From Xestospongia muta (lineage: Eukaryota; Porifera; Demospongiae; Haplosclerida; Petrosiidae): a stretch of 64,000 nucleotides of DNA. Below are positions 24,427-36,871 of the stretch, one piece after another. Positions within the stretch are counted from its first letter, which is position 1; each line of letters begins with the position of its first letter. The position numbers were made by a program, and so were the translations under genes. Where the stretch lies: contig OY848925.1 in the NCBI GenBank assembly GCA_963693285.1, positions 5,186,932 through 5,250,931 on the forward strand, written 5' to 3'. A model generated the notes under the pieces. The model was not told the DNA's origin and did no database searches. It saw only the letters and a list, made by a program, of their open reading frames with translations.

Positions 24427-25298
24427 ATGGCTAGCATAAATGTAGATGATAGTTTTGTACCTTCTACCAAGGAGTATCTGGTGATACAGAAATACTTCAG
24501 TAGATTACATCATGTCATTGATGATCCTGTATCACTAGCTATTGATATGTTCTCTGCTGGTCTCATCTCTGACTGGACTCTGATGAAAGCATCATGTGAA
24601 ACTAGTTGTATCATTGTTAGAAATTATCACTTACTAAATGGAATGAAAGGGGCAGTAGTTTGTGATCCTAACAACCTTATCAAGATCATCTCAATAATAG
24701 ATGACTATCCTCCATTAGATTCTATTGGTCAAGAAATGAAGACAGACTATGGTAATAAATTAAAGGCAAAGTTAGTAGCATAGTATGATACACATGTGGA
24801 GAGTGGTGTCAATAAGGACAAATTAATCAGTGACTATTTCCATACAATAATATATATACAAAAGCATAATTGCTATAATGTTAACTTGTATTGATGTGCA
24901 TGTAATATTGAATTAAATAGGAACTAGTTCACACTAGTATTGCAGTGTTACTGCTTTCTGAGACATTCACTAATTATATTGTAAAAATTGATTGGGTGAT
25001 TTTACCAATATATGATTATATGTGGTAGCATGTAGCAAAATTAGTTGATACAAACTGAAAGTAAACATACTATTGTTTTAATTACTAATGTACTATGGAT
25101 TTGACAGTTTACAAATGTTAGAACTAAACATGATTTACTTGTTATTCTTACACAAAGCTTCATGTTGTAAACAGTCAATTCCACAGCACATTAATAATCA
25201 AAACAGTGTTATGTTTATTTTCAAAATACATCAACTAATTTTACTACTTGCAACCTGTATAACCATATATTGGTTAAGTCAACCAATCAGTTTTTATA

Positions 25299-25356
<58 letters not shown>

Positions 25357-28300
25357 GGAATGTTAATAAGTCTCTCTTAGTTTTAAACCAAGAACATCTA
25401 TAGCTTATAGATCTATAGAGGTGATGTGTGGGACTTATCATTTGTCTTAATGTGTACTGATAATTTTAAAACAGATACCATATATAGTATATTGTGCTTG
25501 TAGATATAAACTAGTTAATGTATAACAAACTACACACATATATCTGCATAGCTAGTTTCATAATTTCATTATAGCTCTCCAATATATGATAATAATAGTC
25601 AAAAGAAAACTTTAAGACACATTATACTAATAAACTAAATGTCAGTATGATATCTTTTATATAAACAGTCTAGTTTTGATAAAATTAATAAATTACTATT
25701 AATCAAACACACACAGACACACACATACACACCAGCTATCTACTCATAGACAGAGTTATAATACAATTATTCTTATTCCATCATAAAGAGTCACCTAACT
25801 TCAACTATCAACCATCTGTTACTCCACCTACAGACAAACAGTGTCACAGTGAGTTTTATCTTTACCAATGTTCAAATAACATGTAATCTGCTGTTATCAG
25901 AAACTGTCACAGTTGATGAGAGCGTCCATAGAGATTTGAGTATAATGCAAGGAAAATTGGGGTCTTTGGTACTTGATATTCAAGAAGTTGCTGAGTCAGC
26001 TAATATCAACATCGATAAGTTGAAGCAATTGCTAGTCCTGTCTTATCCATTTGAAGAGTTTAAAGAAGAAATCAGAAGAGCACATGATTTAACTGATGTC
26101 TTTGTCGCAGTTCGTAAGCTTTGTTCACCAGTTAATTTGAGTGTTCTAGTAGCTATTGTTGATCGTTTTAAACTCTCTGATGCTCTAACAGCCATTAAAG
26201 CATATGAATTCGAGGAAGAGATCTATCGTAAGAAATTGTTGAGTACTACATTTGCTCAAGAACTACAAAAAGAGGTGGAACTAACAGGTCGTAATCCTAC
26301 TTTGAAGAATACCATCACTCTACATCTGAATTGGTCTTCACCTGAAAGTTTTACTGTGAAAGAGTTTGAGAAAATTGTCAAAGATGTGTTCTCTGATCTC
26401 TCTCAATATATTCATATTATTAAAGTAGAAGCTGGTTCTATCATTGTCACTATGTTTGCCCCTGAGTCGGTTATGGGGGCACTAATAGCAATAGCAAAGA
26501 CAAGACTACCATATCTCTTTGATATTGGAGTGATCTTGTTACAGATTGGAGATGAAGTTATACTTGATGATCAAGTAAAAATGATAAAGAACAATTAACA
26601 TTTTTTATGTAACTCTATTTTCATAGCAAACTACCCATGAAGTACACAAATGTAATTCTGACAGTCCAAGTAGTTTTGGTCTCCAAGAATATGTCAAGAG
26701 TATTGAGAACAGTACAAAGAAAGAGGTAACACTAATGGATTAAATTATGTAAGGTACTATAGAGTATCATTTCTATTTTAAGGTAATACATACAGAAGTG
26801 TATCAAGACCAACCTCTTCCAGTAGATAACTCTTCTATTATCTCAACTATCTCTCAAACATGTTAGTAATGATATTAACACTATAACTATAATTACTGTC
26901 TAGTAACATATATTAGAGTACAGTCAATGTATTGTTTATTTGATTTACTTTATAGCTTCACAAAAACAAATTCAACTGGAAAAGGATCTCACTGACAAAC
27001 AAAGGGATGAGGTAAGAGACACTAGGTATTGTTTGTTTTATTGATATGTCTACCATTCCACAGGAAGTTAGAACTCTTAAAAAAGAGAATAAAGAGTTGA
27101 GATGTCAACTAGAAATACAACAAACCATTAGTAAAAAGAAAACTATAGAAATAGAATCTATTGTCAGACAAAGCGAAGGTATTTGTTATATAATATAAAT
27201 TGCTCTTCTTCACAATTGTGTGATGTCCTTTTTACCATATTTGGTCACCGCCAGTAGTTTACATAATACTTCTAAAAACTTTTTCAATGTTTGTGGAGTA
27301 ATAAAGCAGAAAAGAGTTCTAAATTATTACATTGATCATCTAATTATGTTTGTGTATTTAAATGTATTATAGTTCTACTGATGAGGGCTGGCAGTTAGTA
27401 GATAGTTAGAAATTAATGTAAATTGTTTACTTCTTAGCTACTGAGAACCAATTAACATCACTGTCAGAAACACAACAAGAGATAGAAAGATTACAAGAGG
27501 TAATCACATTGTTGACTTTACAACTAAGACAGAAAAACAAAGAAAATGAAGAGTTGAAACAAAGCCTGAATGGTAATCAACATTAATAGTATTTCTATAT
27601 ATACTCCTACATTATTATTAGAATTAGCCTTCTTATCCAAAGCTCGGGAGCAAGCCTCATCTGATCTCAGACCCAACGACACCCAAATACAGTCTGCTCA
27701 AGAAGAGCTTACACAACCGCTCAGTAAAGACATTGGTAGTAGCAATACTCAATTTCCAGTGATTATGATCACTCAAGATGAAAGTAAACCTGATTCTGAG
27801 ATTACTTATGACAAGAGCATTGAGTACACTACAAAGAGAGAGGTAAGACTAATGGATTTATGTATATAAGATAATACAAAGTATCATTTCTATGTTAAGA
27901 TAATACATACAGAAGTGTATCAAGACCAACCCCTTCAAATAGATAACTCTTCTAATATCTCAACTCTCTCTCAGACTGGTTAGTAACGATATTAACACTA
28001 TAACAATAATTACTGTCTAGTAACATATATTAGAGTACAGTCAATGTATTGTTTATTTGATTTAATTACTTTATAGCTCCACAACAACAAAGTCAACTGT
28101 ATAATGTGTCTAAACTAAAGAAGGATGTTTGTTCTGGTGACTTAGGAAATAACTCTGCCACTGAAATACTGACTCCAGACTGGAGACATCTGCCTTTTGT
28201 TGCATATAGTGCTTTGATCATTGGCTCATTTGGAGAAGTGCCTGACTCTCAGATCATTCAAGTTGCACACAAACTAATACCCAGTGATCAAGAAGGATCT

Positions 28301-29210
28301 AACCAATGGATGACAAAAGAAATTGACCTTATTAAGAATATGAATAAAAGCTCTTCACATTGTCATCATGTGTTTGTTTGTTCAGAACGTCCAAGAGCTG
28401 AAAACTCCAAAGATTACTATTTGAAGAAAATAAAAAACTTCTTAACTGATAGTAAACAAAATGGAGGTAAGAGATAGACCTGTGTACATTACATTGACAA
28501 TAATTTACTTAACAGCTGTTATCTGGTACACTGGTCATGGAGAGAAGAACACAGGTAACTGGTGTTTTAAAGATGGTGTCATCACCTTCCAGGATATCTT
28601 TGGTCTATATATGGATTGTTTCAGAGGAAAACGACTTACAATACACTCTGATTGTAGCTATTCTGGTAATTGGATCAAAGATAGTGTCAAAACTCTAGAT
28701 GATCTTGGTATTCCATCTTGTGGACATCACATGAGAGAACAAGGAATATTACTCAGAATATGGTGTTCCTGTGGTGCTGATGAAGAAGCTACTGCACTGT
28801 GCTATATTACCGAGGCTAATAATTTTAATGAAACAAACAAATATTTTGTGACTTACTTCAATAAGAAGCTATCATCAGGACAAACTACAAAAGGAGGTAG
28901 CTTTACAGATATTCATTGTAGCAAGACAGCTGTTGAAACATGTGAAATAGACTCTATGTGTACCTGGGAAGATCGTATATTTAATAAATATTATCGAACT
29001 TACCTGGTTCATGATGAAAACAATGGCTTTCCATGCTGGCATTATGTACTAGTTGATGAAGATAAACTAGAGGCATTCAAAACTAAGCTTATAGCTGGAA
29101 AATTAAATGTTGCTGAGTATGGTACGGTTCTGTACTCTGGATGGGGAGATGACCCTCCAAAAGACATAGTACGTAAACTAGATTTAAGATTTATGTATTA
29201 TAATTATTGA
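24427..29210 (+). CDS. gene F: CARD-coiled-coil-caspase-like protein, longest complete member
   Basis: Twelve exons: 24427-24751, 25789-25848, 25901-26574, 26627-26725, 26783-26861, 26956-27011, 27064-27178, 27438-27572, 27622-27842, 27900-27978, 28077-28466 and 28516-29210. All are in phase, giving 975 aa. Residues 1-108 are CARD-like. Residues 129-353 are the helical plus alpha/beta module. Residues 413-514 are charged and coiled-coil-like. The caspase-like domain is about 640-975, with putative catalytic His752 and Cys791. The exon starting VIHTEVYQDQPLP, with its following intron, occurs twice (26783 and 27900, the second starting IIHTEV), so the linker grew by internal duplication. The exon 3 donor CAA|GTAAAA is inferred; without it the frame would stop at 26598. 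Confidence 0.85.
24983..25295. mobile_element. MITE in intron 1 of gene F (copy 2)
   Basis: The ends AAAAATTGATTGGGTGATTT and TATTGGTTAAGTCAACCAAT are inverted repeats of about 30 bp. The interior (AACATACTATTGTTTTAATTACT) is shared with the element at 10304-10537. Non-coding. Confidence 0.72.
25302..25352. repeat. TA microsatellite
   Basis: A run of about 25 TA dinucleotides lies just after the MITE in intron 1 of gene F. The open frame over it is an artefact. Confidence 0.9.
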
Positions 29211-29770
29211 TTCTGTATGTGTAAAATTAGTATTGATTAATCTGCCAGTTTTAACCTTCCACTAGTGGAATATCAGTACAACCATGATGTGCTATAGTGA
29301 CATCTTTAAAAATTACAGGATCAGGCTCAGTCATAGAGTACGTAGAGCATTAAAATTTACTAAGTATTTATTATTAAAGTAATAATGTGGAAATGACACT
29401 ATATGTGAGAATTCGAATGATCTGTTATAAGAGTCATCTACATTATCATCAGATATTGAGATAGTACTATCATAGGATTAGTTTCTTGAATTAAAGCCTT
29501 CCTTTCTTGTGGATTCAGGTTTAGCTTGATAGGCTATTACCAAGTAAGTCACTGAAAGGAACTGCCAACTGTAATGTAACAGCTGCCATAGGTTTGTTTA
29601 GTACCTCAAGATGACCAACTACAGCTGAGCTGTATGTAATACACCATAAGATGTAGAAGTATATATCATATACAATAGAAATTAGAACTTAAATTATACA
29701 TTTATGAGATATTTCTAATATAATAAGAATCATGAGATACACCATATATGGTAATAGACCTCTATTAAAA
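29211..29770. other. spacer with minus-strand ABCD debris
   Basis: About 29245-29340 and 29400-29620 match, in the same orientation and order, 59869-59967 and 60055-60210 of the ABCD4-like gene (CACTAGTGGAATATCAGTACA; TTGTTTAGTACCTCAAGATG). Substitutions and indels break the frame. Confidence 0.65.
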
Positions 29771-29830
29771 GGCGTGTCTATAGACCTCGACTAAAAGGGT
29801 GTGTCTTTTGACCTCAACTGAAGGGTGTAT
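29771..29830 (+). promoter_or_regulatory. triple GGGTGTGTC-type motif upstream of gene G
   Basis: Three tandem versions are seen: GGCGTGTCTATAGACCTC, GGGTGTGTCTTTTGACCTC and GGGTGTATCTAC. They lie 50-110 bp before the ATG, after an ACCATATATGGTAATAGACC stretch shared with B, I, J1 and J2. Confidence 0.45.
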
Positions 29831-29882
29831 CTACATACATTGCAATCACTAAAAACAAAAAAGGTTGAGAGAGACTACAACA

Positions 29883-32668
29883 ATGGCTACTAGTAATACC
29901 AACAGTTTTATACCTTCTACTAAGGAATATCAAGTGTTACAGAAGTACTTTGGAAGCTTGATTCGTGCAATTTCTGACCCAGTCATAGTAGCTGCTGATT
30001 TGTACTCAGCTAATCTCATCTCTGAATCGACTAAAACAAAAGCTAATGTAGAGACTAACAGTCGAATAACAAGAAGTTATCATCTACTAGATGAATTAAT
30101 GAGTGTAGTAGCTTTGGACTCTACTAAATTTATGAAAATTTTGCCCATATTACAATGTCATCCTCCATTACTTAGCTTTCTTGCTGAAGAAATGAAGACA
30201 GATTTTGGTAATAAGTCAATAACAACAAAAACCAATTGACACTATTATATGTGTACTACATTATTTCTATTTGCAAGACATCATTTTTATATTTATTCCT
30301 ACAGAGTCATCCATGATGATCACCACTACCCAATCAACAGAACAACAACACACAGAGAGTGAGTTTGAATGTATAACAGTTATTATATATTATATTATAT
30401 ATAATTTAATTATTCAGGAACTATTCCAGTTGATGAAAGCACATTTAATGATTTAAGTATCATGCAAGGAAAATTGGGTTCTCTAGTATTAAAAGTTAAA
30501 AAAATAGCAGAATCAGCTCATATAAACATTGATGACCTCAAGCAGTTACTTATCCTGTCCTATCCAGATGAAAAAGAGATACAAAAAGCAAAGGATTTGT
30601 CACATTTTTTTGTTGCAGTTCGTAAGCTTTGTTCACCAGTCAATATAGAGGTCCTTTTTCTTATTATTAATCATTTCAAAGAGCTCTCCAAAGATGCCTT
30701 AATCATAATTCAAGAATATGAGATTAAAGAGCAAAACTATTGCAAGAGATTGTTGAGTGCTACATTTGCTCAAGAACTAGAAAAGGAAGTTGAGTTATTA
30801 GGTCGTAATCTTACACCAGAATGTACCATTACTCTCAAATTAAAGTGGTCTAGAGCTAAGCCATCAACAGTGAAAGAGTTCAAAATAGTTAGCAGTAATG
30901 TCTTCTTTGACTACTTTCGATATATTCACCTTTATAAAGTAGTTGAAGGTTGTATCTCCATTACTATGTGCACTACCAAACCACTTATGGGAGTACTAGT
31001 GAAAATAGCAAAGACAAGGCTACCATATCTCCTTGATATTGGAGTAATCTTGTTGGAGATTGGAGATGAGACTATTCTTGATAAGAAAGAGGAAGAGGTA
31101 TAGACACATGATACACATTAATACATAGAGTCTACACAATAGTCATATATATTAGTAAATATATATTCCTATTTTACAGATGACATATAATGAAGTATAC
31201 AAACCTAATTCAGATATTACTGATGATCAAGGTAGTATTAGTCGCATTTCTGAATCAGTCTCATCTGATCAAGGATTTAAACAGACCCAAAAAATATCTA
31301 GCCCAGAAGAAGAGTTTACACCATCTATCAGTGAAGATATAGGTAGTAATACAATATCACTCATTGTTATAATAATTACTTACTTTATAGCTCTACAACA
31401 ACAAAGTCAACTGTTTAAACTAGAAAAGGATGTCACTGATAAACAAAGAATAGAAGAGGTCACACCATCTATCAGTGAACATATAGGTAGTAACACAATA
31501 CTACTCAATGTTATAATGATTACTTACTTTATAGCTCTAGAACAAAGTAAACTGTTCAATGTGTCCAAATTAGAGAAGAATGTTTATAGTGATGGTACTG
31601 ATGATGACTCTGAAAATGACTCTGATTTATTTACTCCAACATGGCGAGATTTTAATTATGTTACATATGATGTCCTAATTATTGGTTCATTTGGAGAAAT
31701 GTCTGATTCTCAAACCATTCAAGTTGCACATAAACTTGCCTCCAACGATCAAGAAGGATCTGACCAATGGATGACAAAGGAGATTGACCTTATTAGTGGA
31801 TTGTATAAAACCAGTCCACGTTGTCATCATGTGTTTGTTTGTATAGATTTTCCAGAAGCAGAACACTCTAAAGATTACTATCTGGAGAAGATAAGAAATT
31901 TCTTAACTCGCTGTAAACAAGACAAAGGTAAGAGAGAGATATTTCATTGTTGATTCATAATTTTATTATCAATTATATATAAGTACCATCTATTACACTG
32001 GTCATGGAGAGAAGAACACAGGTAATTGGTGTTTTAAAGATGGTGTCATCACCTTCCAGGATATCTTTGGTCTATATATGAAGAGCTTCAAAGGAAAACA
32101 ACTCAACATAGATTCTGATTGTAGTTATTCTGGTAACTGGATTAAAGATTGTGTCAACACTCTAGATGACCTTGGTATCCCATCTTGTGGGCATTACACA
32201 AGAGAGCAAGGAATATTACTCAAAATGTTCTGTTCCTGTGGTACTAACGAAGAATCTACAGCTCTGTGCTATATTACTGAGGGTAATGAATTTAACAAAA
32301 CAAATAACGGTACTTTCACTTATCCCAACAAGATGCTATCATCAGGACAAACCACAAAATGTGGTAACTTTACAAAAATTCGTTGTAGCAAGAAAGTCTC
32401 TGAACCATGTGAAATAGATTGTACATATACCTGGGAGGATCGTATATTGAAAGGTGATCGACTATACTTAGTTCGTATTAAAAATAAAAACAAAGACATT
32501 CAATAATAACAGTACATACTTGTTGATGAAGAACCTAACAAAATTTACCAAAGTCCTGGAATAATAAATGATACTGAAGCTTTGTATTCTGGATTGAAAG
32601 AAAATCCTCCAAAAGATATAATACGTGAAGTAGACTTGCGATTTTGGTCAGTTGATCAAGAGTATTAG
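29883..32668 (+). pseudogene. gene G: CARD-helical gene with broken caspase-like domain
   Basis: Exons 29883-30207, 30305-30358, 30418-31097, 31180-31342, 31391-31486 and 31535-31927 are intact and in phase, giving about 570 aa. They cover CARD-like 1-108, helical plus alpha/beta 127-352, linkers, and the first catalytic exon. The last exon begins after AAG at 31983 and has one base fewer than in every paralogue before the TYYTGHG-like frame, so joining it shifts the frame. Further on, two adjacent TAA codons (32504-32509) interrupt the frame that otherwise continues open to TAG at 32666. The His and Cys motifs themselves (YTGHGEKNTG, DSDCSYSGNW) survive. The 5' part could still make a protein without protease. 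Confidence 0.8.
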
Positions 32669-33388
32669 TATGTATAATAATTAACAAACTAAGTATATGT
32701 TGTTATTATTTTTCTATATTAATTATCAATTATAATATTATTAGTGTTGATTTTGTGTGATGATGTCTTTTACAAAGTAAGTTGTCTTTATAGCAATCAT
32801 TTATTTATTGAAAATTAAAAATGGTATTAATATCTAAACTAAAACCAAAGCCTCAAAACAAGTAGACAGAGAGTACTGAACAGTATCTAAAACAAAACTA
32901 ATTAATTATATTAAAGTTTTTAACTTACTGCTCTGGCTTATTCTGCTTTCAATGACCCACCCTCAAATGAGGAAAGTAAATGTCATAATGTAACTATCTA
33001 CTAAAATAAATAATAAGAATTAAAATTTTCACATTACTAACAAAGTTTTAAGTAATAATGAAGTGTCTAGATGTCTGTACAGGAATCTATTGTCTGTAAT
33101 GTGTTGTTATTATTTTAGGTTTAGGGTGTGTATATAATTGAAATGAATGCATGTTGAGATATCAAAGTAACGAACAAATGATCATTCAATTTAATATATA
33201 TATATATATATACATTATTCATTTAATACTAGTATTATCAACATGAACAGAGTATATATGTACAATTAATTGTCATTTCAAATCATTTGATGCTTTTACA
33301 GTCATTTATTATAATGAGGATGAAATGATGTAATTATTACATATTAATATGTTATGTGATCATACACTAAAAAATACACAAACCTTGT
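32669..33388. other. AT-rich spacer
   Basis: About 32860-32990 resembles the ABCD4-like spacer (GAGTACTGAACAGT...TTAATTA). A TA run lies near 33194-33213. No gene is seen. Confidence 0.4.
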
Positions 33389-34249
33389 TCAGATGTTACT
33401 GACACTCCTAGTAGTATTGGTCTCTACCATCTACAGAAGTTAATGCTCTTATAAAAGAGATTGAACACTTGTATGAGATTCAACTGGAAATATAACAAAT
33501 CATCACTAGACAGCAGATTATGGAAATAGAGTCTATAATACAACATGAAGAAAGTACTTCATGTTTTTATTGATATAGTTATATGTAATAAACTATTGAT
33601 TGTTGGTACGTCATGATGCTTGTCTATAACATCTTAGCTACAAAACACTGTCAGCAGAGCAGAAGCAAGAAATAGGCAGACTAAGGGAGATAAATAAAAT
33701 ATTGAAAAGAGATAAAGGTAACTTTTGTGAATGCATTAGGCCATAAGCCATGCCAGTACAATGGTATTATCATTGTCTGGTGTCCTGACTGGAGTAATAA
33801 CTTAGCCCTGACTCTTACACTAGCCTAAGACCACAGCTCTGTACATGTGCTATGGTATTAGGCTAGTTAACAAGGTTACAATTGAATGAACAAACAGCAA
33901 TCCTCTGTATTTAATCTGGCATTGTCACTTCCTTTTTCTTCATGTGTGGCAACAACAGACTACACTGTGTCTCAAAAATTTAATTAATTTATTATTATTG
34001 TTGTTTTCTAAAGGTATGAATCTACTCTATCTAGTTTGTGGTAAAGACAGAGGCAGACAAACCTGGCAGTATGTACTGGTTTATCCAGATAAACTAAAGG
34101 ATTTCATTGACATAACTACTGGTGAAAATGCAGGTAGAAGAACAATAGATGTTACTGAATATGGTACAGTTGTGTGCTCTGGATGGGGACAAGATCCTCC
34201 AATAGTCATAATAGAAAAAATAGACTTCATATATGGGGATTCATATTAA
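33389..34249 (+). pseudogene. gene H: relic with coiled-coil pieces and a C-terminal caspase-like fragment
   Basis: 33389-33553 and 33640-33717 resemble the linker and coiled-coil exons (EQKQEIGRLREINK) but contain stops. 34016-34249 is the last part of the catalytic exon (LVCGKDRGRQTWQYVLV, EYGTVVCSGWGQDPP), open to a TAA. The His/Cys core and everything upstream are missing, so no protease can be made. Confidence 0.75.
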
Positions 34250-34259
34250 TAAATGTATT

Positions 34260-35046
34260 ACTACTTGCACTGTTGGTGATACTGAGCTTGATAATTTCTT
34301 TATAATGCAAGGAAAGTTGGATTCTTTAGTAAAAACAGTTAAAAATGTAGTTAAGTCAGCTAGTATTGACATTGGAGATCTTAAGAAGTTACTTATCCTG
34401 TATTATCCATTTGAAGAGGAGATTCAAAAAGCAAAGAACTTATCTGATGTTTTTGTTGTAGTTTGTAAACTATGTTCACCAATTAACATACATGTACCTA
34501 TGCTGATTGTTCGTTATTTCAAATTCTCTGATGCTGAAACAGCTATTCAAGCATATGAAACTGAAGAACAAAACTATCGTAAAAAGTTGCTGAGTACAAC
34601 ATTTGCTCAAGAGATACAGAAAAAGGTGGGATTAATAGGTCATAATCCTACAACAGAGCACTATATAGATCTCAAATTAAAGTGGTCTTCAAATGACAGT
34701 GTAACAGTCAGAGTTTGAAAAATTGTCAAAAATATCTTCCTTGACTACTCTCAATATATTCACATTTATAAAGTGACTAAAGGTTGTATCTCCATTACTA
34801 TGTGTGCTCCCAAACCACTAATAGGAGTACTAGTAAAAATGGCAAAGACAAGGCTACAATATCTCTTTGATATTGAAGTGATCTTGTTACAGATTGGAGA
34901 TGAAGTTATACTTGATAAGAGAGAGAAAGAGGTATATAATAACTTCATACTCATTATTTCTGTATGAATAATAAAACTTCATTTTATTGTCTTTACTTAT
35001 TTTACAGGTACATGTGATCATGATGTCTCAACAAGATGATAATTAA
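34260..35046 (+). pseudogene. helical plus alpha/beta exon, frameshifted, with a short end exon
   Basis: 34260-34931 matches exon 3 of genes I and N (IMQGKLDSLVKTVKNV, then MAKTRLQYLFDIEVILLQIG) but loses frame near 34713, where several bases of TVKEFEK are deleted. It ends at a normal donor after KREKE. 35008-35046, preceded by TTTTACAG, reads VHVIMMSQQDDN and a stop, in phase with that donor. Related short ends occur at 47168 and 49670. This was probably a CARD-helical protein that ended without a protease. Confidence 0.65.
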
Positions 35047-35290
35047 AAGATTATTATTTTTATGGAAGATTGAAAACATGTATGCTAACTTGCTGAGTAG
35101 ATTTATTTTAGAAATTAAAACATTTAGTTTAAATACTGCATTAACACTAACTTTGCTAGATATAGTTTGTCTAGAAATTTTGTTTGATATAGTTTTTAAT
35201 AGTCACATATAATGAACTGCCCAGTCATAGTCAGGCTTACAAGTGATGTACATACAAAAGTTACAAATGAAATAAAACAAACTATTGACA
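35047..35290. repeat. 3'-end repeat family, copy 1
   Basis: Sequence around AAACATTTAGTTTAAATACT and GAACTGCCCAGTCATAG recurs at about 47215-47460 and 49985-50240. It always follows the short terminal exon or the death-domain fragment, so it appears to be the 3' flank of that gene type copied with it. Confidence 0.65.
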
Positions 35291-35504
35291 ACTAGTATTG
35301 AGACAGTATTGACATACAATAAAGTATAAATATACACAATAAAAGTAGTTGTAATATTATAATTACTTTTGTTCAAAAGATAAACATTTGACAAAAGTTT
35401 AATAATGACACTTGGCTGAACTGATTGGATAGTATATATGATAATTACAAAGATTTTCTTTACCATAGAGAGAATAAAAAGATGGTACGTCTGAGTTAAT
35501 TCAT

Positions 35505-36215
35505 TTTAAGAGTTCGGTTTGGAAGACCACCAATTCTAAATACAGTGACACGTACTAATAACCATGGTAATATATTGTCCTCTACCTGTGAGTATATCCT
35601 GCTAAGTCAGCAATATATATTACTTGACTGATCTACCAGTGTAGAGAAATTGTTCAGTAGAGAGAGAAAAATGCAATCTACAAGAACAAAGTCAAATATT
35701 ATACTATATAGTAATATGGTAATAAATGTACCTCACTTATTTTCCCAGCTAGAGCAGGTGGAGAGAGGTGATCATATCCACCAGAGAAGATGATAATACC
35801 CAGTACAATATATGTAATAATAGAACTGAGATAATCAAATAAATTAACAGAAATTATAAATTAAAAGAGATATAAGTTAGTTAATAAATTATAAACTATT
35901 ACATACAATTTAATGGAAATGTCCAATGAGCCAAACTAAGTTGAGTACTGAACCGTTTCTATAGCAACAAAACTAGTTAATAAAATTAAAGTTAGTTAAC
36001 TTAATTACTCCAATCATTAGTCTTCTGGCCTGCTCTTTTTCCAATGACCTACCACAAAAGTAAGGAATATAGCTTTATATAATTATGTGTATGTCACATA
36101 GTATACACAATATAATTAACTAAGTATACTATATAGAAAAAATCTCACATTATATAAATCAGCATTTCTTATATTGACCTTCAGCTCTTTTGTGGCTTCT
36201 TCTAAATTGATGGCT
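35505..36215 (-). pseudogene. ABCD4-like transporter fragment
   Basis: This matches 60190-60660 and 60911-60947 of the ABCD gene in order and orientation: the exon ending YTHR, the FSGGYDHLSP membrane exon, the LAHW exon and the QFR exon. The nucleotide-binding part is absent. Base changes alter several splice sites. Confidence 0.7.
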
Positions 36216-36397
36216 AATGTTCTGATGTGTTGCAGCAACAATAATAACAAGTGTTATTATTAAAATTTAGACAAAGAGGTAAGGAGGAAATAAATAAATA
36301 TAGAATTAGCATAAAAACATATGCTCGTAAGTATATGTATTTATTTATATTTTGTAACTACTTCAGTCCTATAATTATATACATCCTGTGTAATAAG

Positions 36398-36794
36398 TAG
36401 TCATGGGCGGATTATGCCGGAATAATTTTGGAAATAATAGGGAAATATGGGAATTAAGAATTATTCGAAAATAATAGGTTAAAAATTTAATGACACACCC
36501 CTTTTGGAAATTAAATAATGGAAAGCTCTACGCATGAATTCAGCCAACTTCTGCATCATCAGAGAGAGCATTCTCTTTCTTAAAACACTCATTCAAAGAT
36601 AGGCAAGACAAGTCACTATTAGACTACATTGAAGCTTCTTTGTTATTACAATATAATAATTAGAAATGATAAAATAAAACAATTTCTAGCAACTGAGAAT
36701 AGGTAGTCTATGATGAGAATAATAGGAGCTGTGCCCTAGAATCTAGGCATAGCATATAATAGGTGAAAATTGGGGAATAATATGCCCATGACTA
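36398..36794. mobile_element. hAT-like non-autonomous element with 8-bp target duplication
   Basis: The 11-bp perfect terminal inverted repeats are TAGTCATGGGC and GCCCATGACTA. They are flanked by exact 8-bp direct repeats GTAATAAG (36390-36397 and 36795-36802). The 397-bp interior is non-coding. Terminal similarity extends imperfectly (ATTATGCC, TATTATTCC). Confidence 0.85.
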
Positions 36795-36871
36795 GTAATA
36801 AGAATATATAGAACAATGTTGTATGTATAACATCATAGTGAAATATGTAGTATAACAATAAAATACTAAAG

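Noticed and set aside
25088..25366. 92-codon frame in gene F intron 1
   Set aside because: It crosses a MITE and a TA microsatellite; the tail is Tyr/Ile repeat only.
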